Under the pieces are notes generated by a model that saw nothing but the letters and a program-made list of their open reading frames with translations, made no database searches and was not told the DNA's origin. 64,000 nt of DNA from Ciona intestinalis. Taxonomy: Eukaryota; Chordata; Ascidiacea; Phlebobranchia; Cionidae. The stretch covers positions 3,738,703-3,802,702 of the forward strand of contig NC_020168.2 in the NCBI RefSeq assembly GCF_000224145.3, written 5' to 3'. Made by a program: the position numbers and the translations under genes. Numbering within the stretch: position 1 is the stretch's first letter; each line of letters opens with the position of its first letter. Shown piece after piece: positions 1-12,000 of the stretch.

Positions 1-113
1 AAGTAACACATACATGGTAACTCGTAAGCTGGCACAAGGCGTTAAACCCGAGTGATAATGACTGTCGTTTTTCGGCCACGCGAGAATAAAGTAAGTACAT
101 TCACATTCATGAG
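1..113 (+). repeat. SINE 3' fragment
   Basis: This is the 3' part of the common tRNA-derived SINE of this window: 'taactcgtaagctggcac', 'cggccacgcgagaataaag', then a tail of 'acattca' units. It lies in the intron just upstream of the first RhoGAP exon. Confidence 0.75.
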
Positions 114-176
114 CCCATATTCACTATCACACACATGTTTACAAAACATCACAGCCAATGAAACTCTTTTTCTCAG

Positions 177-3100
177 ATACCTAATCAAGTTCTGTGCTGT
201 GGTGGCAGAGCATCAGGATGTAAATAAGATGAGTCCCGGAAACATTGCATTAGTTCTCGCTCCTAATCTACTGTGGTCTCATATAGATGACATTGGGTGG
301 GTACTGTTATCAATATATATATATATATAAATATATATAGTGGAATTTTTTTATATTTAGTTAATTAATGCTTTACCATTCTCCAACCCAATGGTTTCTT
401 ACGGGTTCTATAAATTATAAAATAATGTTACAAAAAAAAAATTTCTAACAAATTTTTATTACTCACAAAATTGCATATGGGTAACTCCTGAGCGAAAATG
501 AGGTTTGTGAAACAAAACACCTTGTAATGACTTCCGTTTTCCTCTTGGAAAAATAAAACAAGATTCAACCATTTATTCATGTAAATATTTGAATTTCATT
601 TAACCTTTAAAACTTCATCAATGCATCACATCGATGCATTTCGAATTTTATGAATATTTTCAATGAAACTGTATTGTAACTCTTTCCACCTATCGCATTA
701 ACAGTGTTGTGGTTATATAAAATAATAAAGAAACAAGGAACATGTTTTTTGCATCTATCCTTGCTCCCACTCCATTGCAGCAATTTCCTCTCTTTACTAA
801 ATGACTCATTCGATTCCAGAAACTCACAGTTGCGATTGTACAACAATGCACTTTGTCTATGCTTCATGTTTTCGTTCTGGTTATAATGAGTCACTAATGT
901 TTCGTTGAATATAACACCACTACTGCACCATACACCATTGTGTATAGTAGGATGGGTTGTAGCACATGAACCCCGAATACCCAGTTTGTGTTTTAAACAA
1001 TTAACAGCGCCTATGGGATTCATGAGGATTCTGTTTCATAATTTTTTGAATGTTCTTTCTTTACTACCAAATGGGACGGGAAACAAGAATAAAAAGTTGT
1101 CCCATCTTTCCTTAACCTACTACATTTTATGCTCATTCTGTGTATCATTTTATAAGTTGATTGGCAACATTTTATTCCGCAGGTTTAATACAACCATTAC
1201 AGCCTAGTCTTGAACCCATTACCTCTACGTTAGAGGCGCTAACCACTTTACTGCAGCGCCGAAATGATTTTGGTAAACGAATTTAAATTATAAACTGATT
1301 TTACCTTGCAGTAAACGAATGATGGAATCAAACCTGATGGCGAACGTAGTGGAAAGTATTATCACATATTCAGATTGGTTCTTCCCTGGAGGTATCTGTT
1401 CATGTTATTTTTATATTGTATAATAGCCTGCACCAACTGAATGGAGCATAAACTTAATCCCACGAAGCAATTAATTTGGTTGTTCTGTGCTAAGGTGTCC
1501 CATATTCTCCCTCCCTACTGTATATATCTAAACAACAAAAAGTTTTAAACATTTTCTATACTTTAAGCAGAACTAAGTAGAAAAAATAGATACTCAAAGT
1601 CAGGTTGTCGCACTTACATAGAATAAAACTAAATTAAAAAAACAACAAAAAGTGCTATTAAAGCCCAAACTAATTTTTAATAATAAAAATAAAATGTTCT
1701 TGTTTTTATATTGCTTTTTGTGACTTGTCATAGATTTTATTAAATTCGTTATTTTGCCTGTATTAACAGCTAGCATACACTATTTATTAATGAAGCTTAT
1801 GTGGTTTATAATGGTTAGTACACGTATACTAGAATCTAGATTGACATTACATTGTTGTGACTAAGTTTGTTGACTACATGTTTTTTTTTATTTTGATCCC
1901 TTTTGTTAAATTTAGGACTTAATTTTAAATTTGAATTAAAAAAAATAAGTTTAACTTTTTAAAAAAATTTTTTTTAGACTTTGATTTTGTTGTCACTCCG
2001 AATGCAACAACCTACAGTGGCAGCCACAGAGATAGTTCACAGTTCAATGATTTCAAGGTTCCAACCCCTGTGTCCCCTTCTACAAATCACAAAACCCATT
2101 CACGCAATTCTTCTACAGACTACAATCTTTCGGACTCTTCCAGGTAAATTTTATAAAATAATTTTTTTTTTAGGTTAAACTAATGTTTAGGTCATGTCGC
2201 GTTAATATGAGCGAGTTCTATCTTCGACCTTAGCCGACTCGCGCAAATTAAATGCAACCAGGAACACCCAGTTTACTGAATACCGATCTTACACGATTAT
2301 GACACTGTTTATAGGCGATTACAAATGAGGAGTAACGTTCTTTATTAAAACACAATAAAAAGGGTGGTAATTACAATGCAGACCAGCGGATCCCAAACTT
2401 ATAAAACTGCGGGCCAATATGTGAAATCATAGTTATGCAATGGGCCGTCAGGCAAGGTTTTTCCCTTCTATATTTGCGGCATGACTTGTATTGGTGAAAA
2501 TGCGCTTATAACCAATACTGTTAGGTCAAGAAGTTCGACGCATATATGCTGGTAACAAACAATGGTTCTAGATTAAGCTTTGTACTTGCGGAGTACAAGA
2601 CAAGACTGACAGTGGGCCACGTTATTTTACGCAACGAATGAACCATACCTTTGTAGATGTTCAACAATGGTATCGCTAAGGTTTATGCTGCTTAGCAGCT
2701 TCCTGCTTCACTTCTCGTGCTTCAAAATAAGAAGCTTCCTTGTGTGCTCTGCTACAAAGGTTTTAAGGTTTTCATTTTGTAGTTCAATTTCTTTAGCGCC
2801 GCAATCCATTATGACATACATCCATAGTGGTGCTGTTCGCAGATCGTATTAATTTTGTGAACAACAGAAACTTCTCAGATAAGCTTTTGCAAAGTATTTC
2901 TCAGACAAGCACACAAAACGTTGCGTTAATATGAATGACACCTCTTTAGAGGTTCAACAATGGTCTTGAAAAGTTTCACGCTGATACATCTGTAGCGATT
3001 GGCGTACGATTACACCATCGATGAAACTATCGGAACTTATTTGTGACCAGTGGCCCAGCCAGGGGGGATTTAGGGGGTCGAGACCCACCCTTTCAGACCC

Positions 3101-4221
3101 CCAAAGAAAATAATTTAAAAAAAAAACTTAAAAAAAGAAAATATTGACAATTTTTTGATTAAACCTCTCACCCAACCCTTTATTTTTTCTGGCTGTGCTA
3201 CTGTCTGTGATGGTCTAATTTAATGTAGCACGTGAAAGATTTTAATTTTTCGTATTATGTACACATAGGCCAACATTGCCATTCAACCAATCAAATTTTT
3301 TTACTGCATGTCAAATAAATCTGTAACTTTTCTAGCGGTACAGTTCAGTCTCCTGCTGGTAAACAACGGAAAATGAAAAGTAAAGCACCACCACCCCCTA
3401 CAGCTAATACAAAGTGAGTTATATGTAGTATCACAATAGATGTCTCTTCATTTTGTAACATAACGAGCAATGTCTGATGTTGTAACATGAAATAAAGAGC
3501 TTCCATATACCTTGTGCTCGCTTACAAGTTACCATGTATTAAATGTTTGTTATTGTGTTTTTTTGTGTGTGGTGTTTGACGCATACACCCACAATTCTTT
3601 GTGATAATTGTATATTAAAGGTGGGATGTACATACAATAACAGTTCGTTTTATTGTTGTTTTAAAAACCTGATTCTTTTTACCGAACATTTTGGGAAAAC
3701 ACTCTAAAGTTGTGTTGTATTAACTTGGAAAATTAACTGTTTATTTGTGTTAAAGTAATTTCTTTAACTCCCACAATATCTAAAACTAAAACCCTTTTCT
3801 TCCTAGAAATACGGATCAAAAATCTTCACCCCCCAACTCCCACCCTCCTTCATCTGGAGGAGGGAACACAACAAAACCTCCCATCGCTGCCAAAAGAACA
3901 TCCATGCGACGACCCCAGCTTCCTCCTCCCCAACCTCCAAAAGAAGATCCAGTCTTGGAAGAGGAGGCATCAAAGTCTCGACCCATACCTCCAGTGAGAA
4001 AGCGACAGAGTCATCACTCTTCTAACGAGCAATTAAACTCTGCTCCTCGTCGGAACTCGGATGATAGTCCAGTGGAAGAGCCTCCGATGCCAAATCTTCC
4101 CCCACCCCCGTTACCAGAAGACTTTGATCCCACAGAGGGCCTCGCATCAGAGTTGCAGAAGTCCAGTAGCATCCATTTATCAGATGAGGAAGAAGAGGAC
4201 GTGATAATGACTCCGCTATGA
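177..4221 (+). CDS. RhoGAP protein, ARHGAP17/44/SH3BP1 (RICH)-like, 3' part of gene
   Basis: This is the C-terminal part of a GTPase-activating protein for Rho-family GTPases; the 5' part (BAR domain and start of RhoGAP in this family) lies left of the window. Exons read: 177-296, 1312-1391, 1978-2143, 3336-3413 and 3807-4221 (stop TGA). The first exon has the end of the RhoGAP fold, with NKMSPGNIALVLAPNLLW, which closely matches the NKMT.(S/G)N.A.VLGPNLLW block of the RICH group. The second exon ends in DWFFPG and the third begins DFDF, as in the family's WFFPGEVEF junction. The last two exons are proline-rich, with several PPxP stretches and RPIPPVRKR (likely SH3 ligands), then an acidic tail. 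The protein ends ...IMTPL, which fits a class I PDZ ligand (T-x-L). In the family, these proteins act at cell junctions and in actin control. The exact first donor (296 or 300) is uncertain. Confidence 0.85.
943..1123 (-). mobile_element. MITE, 'gggaca' family, copy 1
   Basis: This is a short element bounded by 'tagtaggatggg' on the left and 'tcttt(c)cttaacctacta' on the right, in imperfect inverted orientation. It carries the internal 'gttttaaacaattaacag' and 'taccaaatgggacgg' blocks seen in the other copies. It lies in a RhoGAP intron. Confidence 0.6.
2377..2640. mobile_element. Possible degraded hAT-type DNA transposon end
   Basis: The stretch starts 'accagcggatcccaaact' and continues with 'gcgggcca', which resembles the usual hAT end (CAGTGGTTCCCAAAC...GCGGGCCA). 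No intact transposase is visible and I could not find the other end. It lies in the 1.2-kb RhoGAP intron 2144-3335. Confidence 0.35.
3048..3203. mobile_element. Small TIR element (MITE) in RhoGAP intron
   Basis: The left end 'ccagtggcccagcc' and right end 'ggctgtgctactg' are imperfect inverted copies. The interior has 'ggggggatttagggggtcg', a pattern common in invertebrate MITEs. No coding capacity. Confidence 0.4.
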
Positions 4222-4312
4222 TCCTCGCATCCATGCATCACTGATCTGTGAGGATTTCCCGAGAGAAATAGCGCCAACGTCCTAAATCTTGATCCTTATC
4301 TAGTTATCCAAG

Positions 4313-4318
4313 ATTAAA
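4313..4318 (+). promoter_or_regulatory. Candidate poly(A) signal of the RhoGAP gene
   Basis: ATTAAA lies about 95 bp after the TGA stop at 4219-4221, followed by T-rich sequence. It is the nearest poly(A)-like hexamer downstream of the stop. Confidence 0.4.
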
Positions 4319-4940
4319 ATATTAGATTTTTATATTCTCAATGTATTCTGTTACTTTTGATCAATGTTTTTCATTTGTTGCTTGGTAATCACACGTTGCA
4401 TGCACCTCTCCACCTCATACTTGGAGCACGGGAAATTTCTTCGATAATAAGAAAGAAAAATTTGTGCAATCTGTTTCAAACGTCCACTGCTAGCTTTGTA
4501 AATTATCCTTTCATAATTTTGTCTGGTAGGGACTGAATCTTGAAACCCAGTTAACTTTTCTGCGTGTAAACGCTTTACAACGAGTGCTTTACATGTTCAA
4601 TTTTCAAATCTTATTCTATTTCCAAATTATTCAGCACACATATTACTCCGCTAATGTCTCAGCACTCTCAATCTCCAAAAAGTAGTTCAAGGCTGGACCA
4701 CTGTTATATGATCTATGTCAACATTTAAGGTACGCGAAAAATTAACTGTATCTGCACCAGCCTTACCAATGTGCTGAAATCAGTCTCTCATTTTTGCTTT
4801 CTATCTGCACTTGTCTTATTTCTCAATTTTAAATGAATCAAATGTTACAGCTATCTATATATTCCATCTTGAAATCGTGTAAAGTGTTTCGAGAGATTAC
4901 GCAGCTCTTTTGGGTTGGCAGGTCCATTATTAACACATAG

Positions 4941-5132
4941 CAGGGTGGGGGAAGATGGGACACCTTTTCATTCTATTTTCTTGGCGCAATTTGTAGTAAA
5001 CGAAAAAAATTTTAACAATTATAAAACCGTATCCTCGCAACTCCCATAGACCGTTGTTATTTGTTTAAAACACGTTCAGGGTATTTAAATATTATGTGTG
5101 ATAGGTGTCCCATCTTCCCCCACCGTACTATA
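4941..5132 (+). mobile_element. MITE, 'gggaca' family, copy 2 (near full length)
   Basis: This is the best-preserved copy. The left end is 'cagggtgggggaagatggga' and the right end 'tcttcccccaccgtacta', which are inverted repeats of each other. The inside has the family blocks 'attataaaaccgtatcct' and 'cccatagaccgttgtta'. It is about 190 bp long and non-coding. Confidence 0.75.
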
Positions 5133-5634
5133 TCTATTATTTTACTTGCATGTTCCACACTGCTTATCAACCTTAAAGCTCTAGTTGTTTGCGTATTTCA
5201 CATTCTCAGCTGATTTTCAGAACCTATAGTAGAAATCACTAGAATAATGCAATTATGCGTAATTTACTTGTGTTATTCTGTAGTGGTTTATTATTTATTC
5301 CCATGTTCAATTTTTGATGTAGAATATTCGCGTATTTGCTTAAAAGATTTAAAATCGTACTCGTGCCAACCAATATCTGAGCTACAAGTCTGTTTATGCA
5401 CAAATAATAAGTCAACATAGTATGCGCTGTGGCTGAGGTATTCAAAATTCTCGAGTTAAAATAAAAGATACGCCATGTGTTTCAAACAATATTATATGAA
5501 TTAAAATGACTGCAAAGTTTTTCTATCTCCATTTGACGGGTTAATATTACAATGTAAAATTGTTTCAACATTTACCGCTACAAGATTGGCTTAAATTAGT
5601 AAAAATAATATAATTTCTATTTTCTAATTTCCAG

Positions 5635-5879
5635 TAGTCTAAAACAGCTGTTAAGTGGTAAGCGAGCTTTTTCCGTGCGCCTCGCATGTGTTTGCCAATG
5701 TTTTTCATTATGTTTAAGGTGTACCGTCGTCGTACGATGTAGATATTAACGGTGCAATAACAGACAACGGAATCTGTCTTGACATGCGATTCAACAAAAC
5801 ACCTGATGATAATTTCCGATTCAACGGCTATGATATCATCGCTTACCGCGCTGAAAATTCAATATATGCTGCTACATAA
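5635..5879 (+). CDS. Putative terminal exons of an unidentified small gene
   Basis: Two exons can be read: 5635-5657 (acceptor 'tttccag', donor 'gtaagc') and 5719-5879 (acceptor 'tgtttaag'), separated by a 61-bp intron. Together they encode SLKQLLSG, then about 50 residues from VPSSYDVDINGAITDNG to ENSIYAAT, then TAA at 5877-5879. I do not recognise the protein. The open second exon is short, so chance is possible, but both splice phases agree (phase 1) and the composition looks protein-like. The stop lies 80 bp before the ATG of the next gene. It could be the last part of an upstream cistron, an alternative 3' end of the RhoGAP gene, or chance ORF in a 5' leader. Confidence 0.35.
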
Positions 5880-5959
5880 CGGTGGCTTGCCACTCGTCGA
5901 ATCGACAAAGTGCGTTTCGGATCGTGTTCTTCAAATTTCTTAAAATAAGAAATCTCTGG

Positions 5960-6023
5960 ATGGAGTTCAAATTTGTGGCGTTCGTTGTGGCCTGTCTACT
6001 GGCATCGGCAAAATATTCCGAAG
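5960..6023 (+). CDS. Signal-peptide exon of the + mosaic gene
   Basis: ATG at 5960 opens [17 protein letters not shown], a short basic or polar start followed by a hydrophobic core and an A-x-A type cleavage site. The donor 'g|gtaagtg' at 6024 is phase 1, which matches the phase-1 acceptor of the first CUB exon at 8071. The upstream sequence 'cttaaaataag' could be a splice or trans-splice acceptor. This leader is unrelated to the leader of the inverted paralogue at 54916-54988. Confidence 0.65.
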
Positions 6024-9000
6024 GTAAGTGTTATTAATACAACTTGATGTATAGTAGGCTGGGGAAAGATGGGACACCTTTTCATTCTACTCTCTCGTCC
6101 CATGTGATAGTAAACGATTACGTGTTCAAGGTGTCCTGTCTTTCCCCACCCTCCTGTATAGTAGGGTAGGGGCAGACGGGACAACTTTGGCAAATATCAT
6201 GATCGTGTTTTAAACAATTAACAACTGTCTATAAAAATTAAGAGGATACAGTTTTGTAATTCTTTGAGTGTTCCTTATTAACTACCAAATGGGATGTGGA
6301 AATATGTCCCATCTTCCCCTACTATATGTAGGCTATATAGGCTTTCTGTGTGGCTACTGTTCTTAGCGTTTTAGAACAAATAAAACGGTCGTTTTCGTGT
6401 TAGTTGCCAATTATTCGCTATGTTATTTTGATATACCTTGTTATTGTATTCAAAGAGACCTAAACCTTGTACGTTATATTTTAATCACTCGTGGTAGCTA
6501 ACATATAGTAGGGTGGGGGAAGACGGGACACCTGTTTACTCCATTTTCTCGTTAAACATTTCCTCTCTCCTAACTCCATTTCTCGTTGAAACTATATTCA
6601 ATAAATTATAAAACCATATCCCCACGACTCCCATGAACCATTGATAATTTTTTAAAACACCATTAACATATTTGAATGTGGTAAAGGTGTCTCTTCCCGC
6701 ACAGTACTCTACCAAATCACCTTGGGCAAAACACTTAAAGGCAATTGCTTCCACCCATAGTGGTCACAAATGGGTTGTCCAAATTATCAAAAAAAAAATA
6801 TATTTAAAATAATAATCACTCACCAACTAACATGCATGATAACTCGTCGACTGACATGAGGTGTATGCACACCCGTGTTATAACGGCTGTTGTTTTCCTG
6901 CCACGTGAGGATAAAGTATGTTACATTCATTCATTACATTCACTCATTCATTCGCAAAAGCTCGTAAAATATATCATCATTTACAAAGACAAATATAAAT
7001 AAAAATCTACTGAAATAATCCACACATAGTTACAAACGAGGTAACTCGTAAGCTGGCCCGGTGTATGTGAAACCGTGTCGCGAAATGTTTGTTCCGATAT
7101 ATATATTTGTACGGGGCGCTATTGCGCATGCGCCGAGACGCTATAATGCGTCTTTGCTTATTCTAGTCTGTAACATGATTAACTCAGTTCTACTGACTTT
7201 AATTCGAAAACTAAAGTTTCAACGTGTAAACGTCGTGTCTGGAACGTTTTCAACAGAGAGTCCCAAAAAAATTTGGATGGGGTAGCCATTATATTTGTTC
7301 TGACCTATTGCGCATGCGTGGTATCGTCTTGGCGCATGCGAAATATGGCCGGGTACATATATATCAGTTAGTACAAATGATTTAAGAGACGAATTAGCAA
7401 TGATTTATAGAGCGTTGGTCCCGCAGTCGAAAAACACCAGGTCGAAATTGAATGCTGCGTTTTTTGTAAGGGCGTTGCCTTGGGAAAGACAATTCAGGGT
7501 GTTTCCAGCCTAATAAAATCATGAATAAATATTAATAACTTATTTACCATCGCGGAAAGTCGTTATAACACGGAACACGGGCAGTAGCGTAATATGGGCC
7601 AACCCCGCAGCCACGGAGAGGGGTTCCAGACGAACTCATGTACATATCTCAGTTTTTCTCACAAAAAAAAAAGAAATTACAAGAAAAAAAATCAGCTGTA
7701 TAAAAAATTTTGAAGCTTGGACTATTTGAATAACTACGGTACTGGATTGTTGATTCAAACTCGTAAACCACGAAATTTCGGGAGTTTTAATGTGATCCAG
7801 CCAGCATTAAAATTGAGATTCTTATACTTACGCAATCATTAAAACAATTTTGTATTCGCTCAACACCGAATTTTAAAACCTAACAACCATAATCGGCTAT
7901 GCCGCACGCCCAGTTGGACCGTAAAAATATTACTTCTTTTTATTGTCTATTATCAAATGAATACTTGTAAAAGGAGAAAAAAGTGTCCCATCTTACCCTA
8001 TGTCCCAAACTACACCACTCTGCAATAATTTTAATTTTTCATCTTTTTAATAAATATCCCGCAATACCAGCTGGAGTGGACTTACCAACCTGTGGACGTT
8101 CTGCTGTTGCCACAGCCGCCCCTCAAATAATCACATCACCTGGTTATCCAAACAATTATCCGAATAATACATTTTGCAATTGGAATATATCTGCTGCTGA
8201 AGGAATGAAAATTAGATTCAATTTAGCGTATCTTTCTACGAAACCAAATTCTGATTTTCTAAAAGTAAGTGTCAATACAACAAACATAGCTATATAGCCT
8301 ATTATCAACTGGAAACTGTTTTCTTTTATTTCCTTTTTAAGATTTACAGTAAAGGTCACCAGTTGGCACGTTTTAGTGGCATTGTTTTAAGTCAAATATT
8401 TATATCAACGGATAATGAACTTAACGTAGTGTTCACTTCGGATAATTCGAATGGAAGGGTCGGATTCACTGCAACATTCATTGGTAAGTTACTTTTACTG
8501 ATAAGATAAACTCTAACCTTAATGGGTAATGTCCTATTGCGTTAGGCTTGGTCCATCACTCATTCAAGAACAAATAAAACCTATTCATATAATTTGTAGG
8601 CCTAATGTTTGTTGCCTTTAATATTAATTTATAGCAGTAGTTTTTAACCATATTTATGTAACTATATAGGAAAATATTTTGGAGGGATTTTATTTTAAAT
8701 TTTTTGCTTTATGGCTGACAATTTAGACAACTTATAAGAGATTGCAACTGTGTCATAATTGCAATTGCACTAACTGTTTTGCCATTCTACCGATACTCAG
8801 TAATTACAACATTTCCTACAACAGAAATACCTCCGTGTGGATTTGATGCTGTGGCCACGACAACCAGTCAAATAATCACATCACCCAATTACCCCAAACA
8901 TTATTCAAATAATGAAAAATGTATTTGGAGAATAAATGCCACTGCTGGAATGAGAGTTCAACTTCAATTAGAAAATTTTGTCACACATGGTTCCTATGAT

Positions 9001-12000
9001 TATTTACTTGTAAGTGGTATATTTAATTACCAATATTACCATTTAAAATTTTAACTTTTTTCTTAAGGTTGCAAGCGGGAATGTTCTTTTGGTACGTTTA
9101 TCTAGGTTTTATCCACCAAAAATATTTCGATCAAATGGCAATAATATGACTCTAACATTTGTTTCGAATAATTTTGGTACTTATACCGGGTTCAGAGCCA
9201 AATTTGTGGGTGAGTTTTTTAAATAAACAAATGAAATATTAAGTACTGTACCTGTCGTATGTTATTTAATGTTATTTTATATCTTCCCAAAAATTATCCA
9301 GCAATACCAGAACAAATAAACATAACACACTGTGGATATGACACAACAGCCACAACAACCAATCAAGTAATTACAACCCCGGGTTATCCCAACAATTATC
9401 CAAATGATGCCATTTGCAATTGGACGATATCTGCTCCCGAAGGATGGAGGATAAAACTCAAAATTAAAAGCTCAACAGAGCGAAATTTTGATTATTTCCA
9501 AGTATGTGTCTACATTGAAATACCTAAAAGTTTATTTCTTAACTTATTTTTTCTGTTTAAGGTTTCAAGTCCTGGTATTTCGGAAATAAAAAGAAGTGGA
9601 TTATATGATCATACAATATATTCAATAGCCAACCTAGCCAACCTCTTGTTCATTAGTGATGCTTCTATTACATCATCTGGATTAAATGCAACATATTCGA
9701 GTTAGTCTTTTAAAATCATATAGTAGGGAGAAAAAGTCAGGACATCTTTANCACATAGTATCCAAATATCCTTATTGTTTTAAACAATTAACAACGCTTT
9801 ATAAAAGTTGTAAAGATCGGATTTTATAATTCTTTTATGATCTATGTTTGTTATTAAGAAAAAATAGAATAATAAGTTGGACTTATCTATCTGTATGCTT
9901 TGTCATGTTTGGGTTACGAGCAGTTAAATTAAAAAAAACTTTTTCCAACAAGTTTTCAGAAGTTACAGCAGCTGTTTTAACAGGTTTAGCACCATGTGGG
10001 TTTAATTCTGTTGCCACGACAGCCAGAAAAACAATCACATCACGAAATTATCCTGAAGATTACATTCCTTCTGAAGATTGTATTTGGAAGATAAACACAA
10101 CCGCTGGAATGGAAATTCAACTTAATTTTGAAAACTTTTATATAGAAATTGTATATGATACTTTCACTGTGGGTTTCTATATTGATAAGAAAATTTTATT
10201 ATTTTGATATTTTTCCTTAATGTCCCTTAAGATTACCACTGGAGCTAATCATGTGACAAAATTAACTGGAATCATCAATAATAAAGCTTTTAGATCAACT
10301 GGCAACCATATGACTCTAAGATTCACTTCGGATGGAAGTGTTCAAAAACCTGGATTCAATCTAACATATTTTGGTGAGGTTGTTTAAGTGAACCCCCCTT
10401 TAAAAAATAATTTACTTTTTTTTTTTTTAAAAAAAAAAAAATAAAAATTCCCCCCCCCCCCCCCCCCCCCCCCCCCTTTTCCACAAAGTAACATACATGG
10501 TAACTCGTAAGCTGACACGAGGTGTTAAACCCGTGTGATAACGACTCTCGTTTTCCGGCGACGCGAGGATAAAGTAAGTTACATTCATTCATTCATTTAA
10601 ACACACAGCAATACCTGGACCAAAGAGAACTTGTGAAAATCATTATGTTGCCACGACAACCATTCAATCATTCTCATCACCTGGGTACCCAAACAAATAT
10701 CCAGATTTTTTGTACTGTATTTGGGTGATATCTGTACCAGCAGGACATAGGATTCAACTGTTTTTGGAAAGCTTAGATACAGAGGCAAACTTTGATGTCT
10801 TATCAGTGGGTAGAGCTGAAGTACTCAATGAAAGAACTTTTAAATTCTTATTTTTTCCCTAGATTTCAAGCCCGGATGGGACATTGGTAAGATTCAGTGG
10901 ATCTGTTTCAGGGAGAAACTTTCAATCAGTTGGCAATTTCACTATTCAGTTCTCCACAGATAGTTCTACTGCTAAAACTGGGTTCAATTTTACATTTTTC
11001 GGTAAGTTGTTTTAATTGATATAAAACAGTTAAAAACCGTTAAAACTTTAAACACATTTTTGAAAAAAAAAATTAAATATTTTTCTGCTGACATGCGAAA
11101 AGATTAAATAACTTATAGAAAACTTATTTCAGCCGAGCCAGCTGCTACGTGTTTTTCTGGTTTACACCCAGTGGAAGGCACCCCTCTTTTGTCAAAGAAA
11201 TGTGACCTCAGTGAAACATGCGCCACTTTCCATGGTTCTTTAGGTGAGTAAAACTGTTTATCCTGGTAATTGTGTTGTGCTGATTGATTATTTTATTTTC
11301 TGACATAAAATATAAATATTTCAATCTTTACCTATAATGAGTTTGTCAAGACTGTTGTTTTGCTGCTAATTTTTTAACCTCTGTTGTTTTATTTGATCTG
11401 AACTCTTTTACTCTATACAAAGAAATAAATACAAACTAATATTTTGTTATATATGGCAGAAGGTGCAAACGGAACGTATCATGCCTGTTTTCCAAAGAGT
11501 AATTGTTTAAAGTTTGACTGCTCAACACAACAAGGTCTGGACTATTTACGAAATATATCAGGCTACAACGTAAATTCTTGTGAGAAGTTTCAATGTTGTC
11601 ACGAAGATAAATGCAACAAGCCACCACAATCAGGTAAACCAAAATTGCCAGAAATTTTATCATTAACTTATAGTCAACCGCGCTTAATCGGACCACATCG
11701 GAACCAAGCCAAACTGGTCCGATTAGGCGGGTGGTCCAATTATGCGTGGTCAACAAAGTTCCTCATAATCCGGCCCCTGCATCGCCCTTTCTCTCTAAAT
11801 AGTGCACGCGTCTGCTCATGATCGTCGATAAAGAGACACTCGCTATTTCTCTTTAAATAGTTCTCGCGTCTGTTCCCGATCGTCGATAAAGAGACACTTG
11901 CTTTTTCTCTTTAAATAGTGGTCACATCTTCTCGGGAAAATGGTCCGTTTAAGCAGGGTATTGGTCCGTTTAACCGGGGAAGATTGTATGTAAAAATGTA

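Larger units (their letters stand above)
4222..5634. other. Spacer after the RhoGAP gene
   Basis: I see the RhoGAP 3' UTR, one MITE copy (4941-5132) and AT-rich DNA. No exon with convincing splice sites and coding character was found. Confidence 0.5.

Noticed and set aside
607..1207. Overlapping ORFs of 60-138 codons on both strands
   Set aside because: They run through a MITE and AT-rich intron DNA of the RhoGAP gene, have no domain and no splice context.
2667..2852. ORF of 61 codons with a hydrophobic start (MVSLRFMLLSSFLLHF)
   Set aside because: It looks like a signal peptide, but lies in a RhoGAP intron beside a degraded transposon; no downstream exon continues it.
4014..4277. Minus-strand ORFs opposite the last RhoGAP exon
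   Set aside because: They are the shadow of a proline-rich exon with biased composition.
7061..7285. 74-codon ORF and its counterpart at 53826-54161
   Set aside because: Present in both arms but lies in the MITE with CATGCG ends; the two copies differ in length and frame, as expected for non-coding DNA.
11436..11756. Minus-strand ORF of 106 codons (and its twin at 48209-48529)
   Set aside because: It overlaps a real LU exon and the pogo-like element on the other strand. Conservation is explained by the recent duplication.
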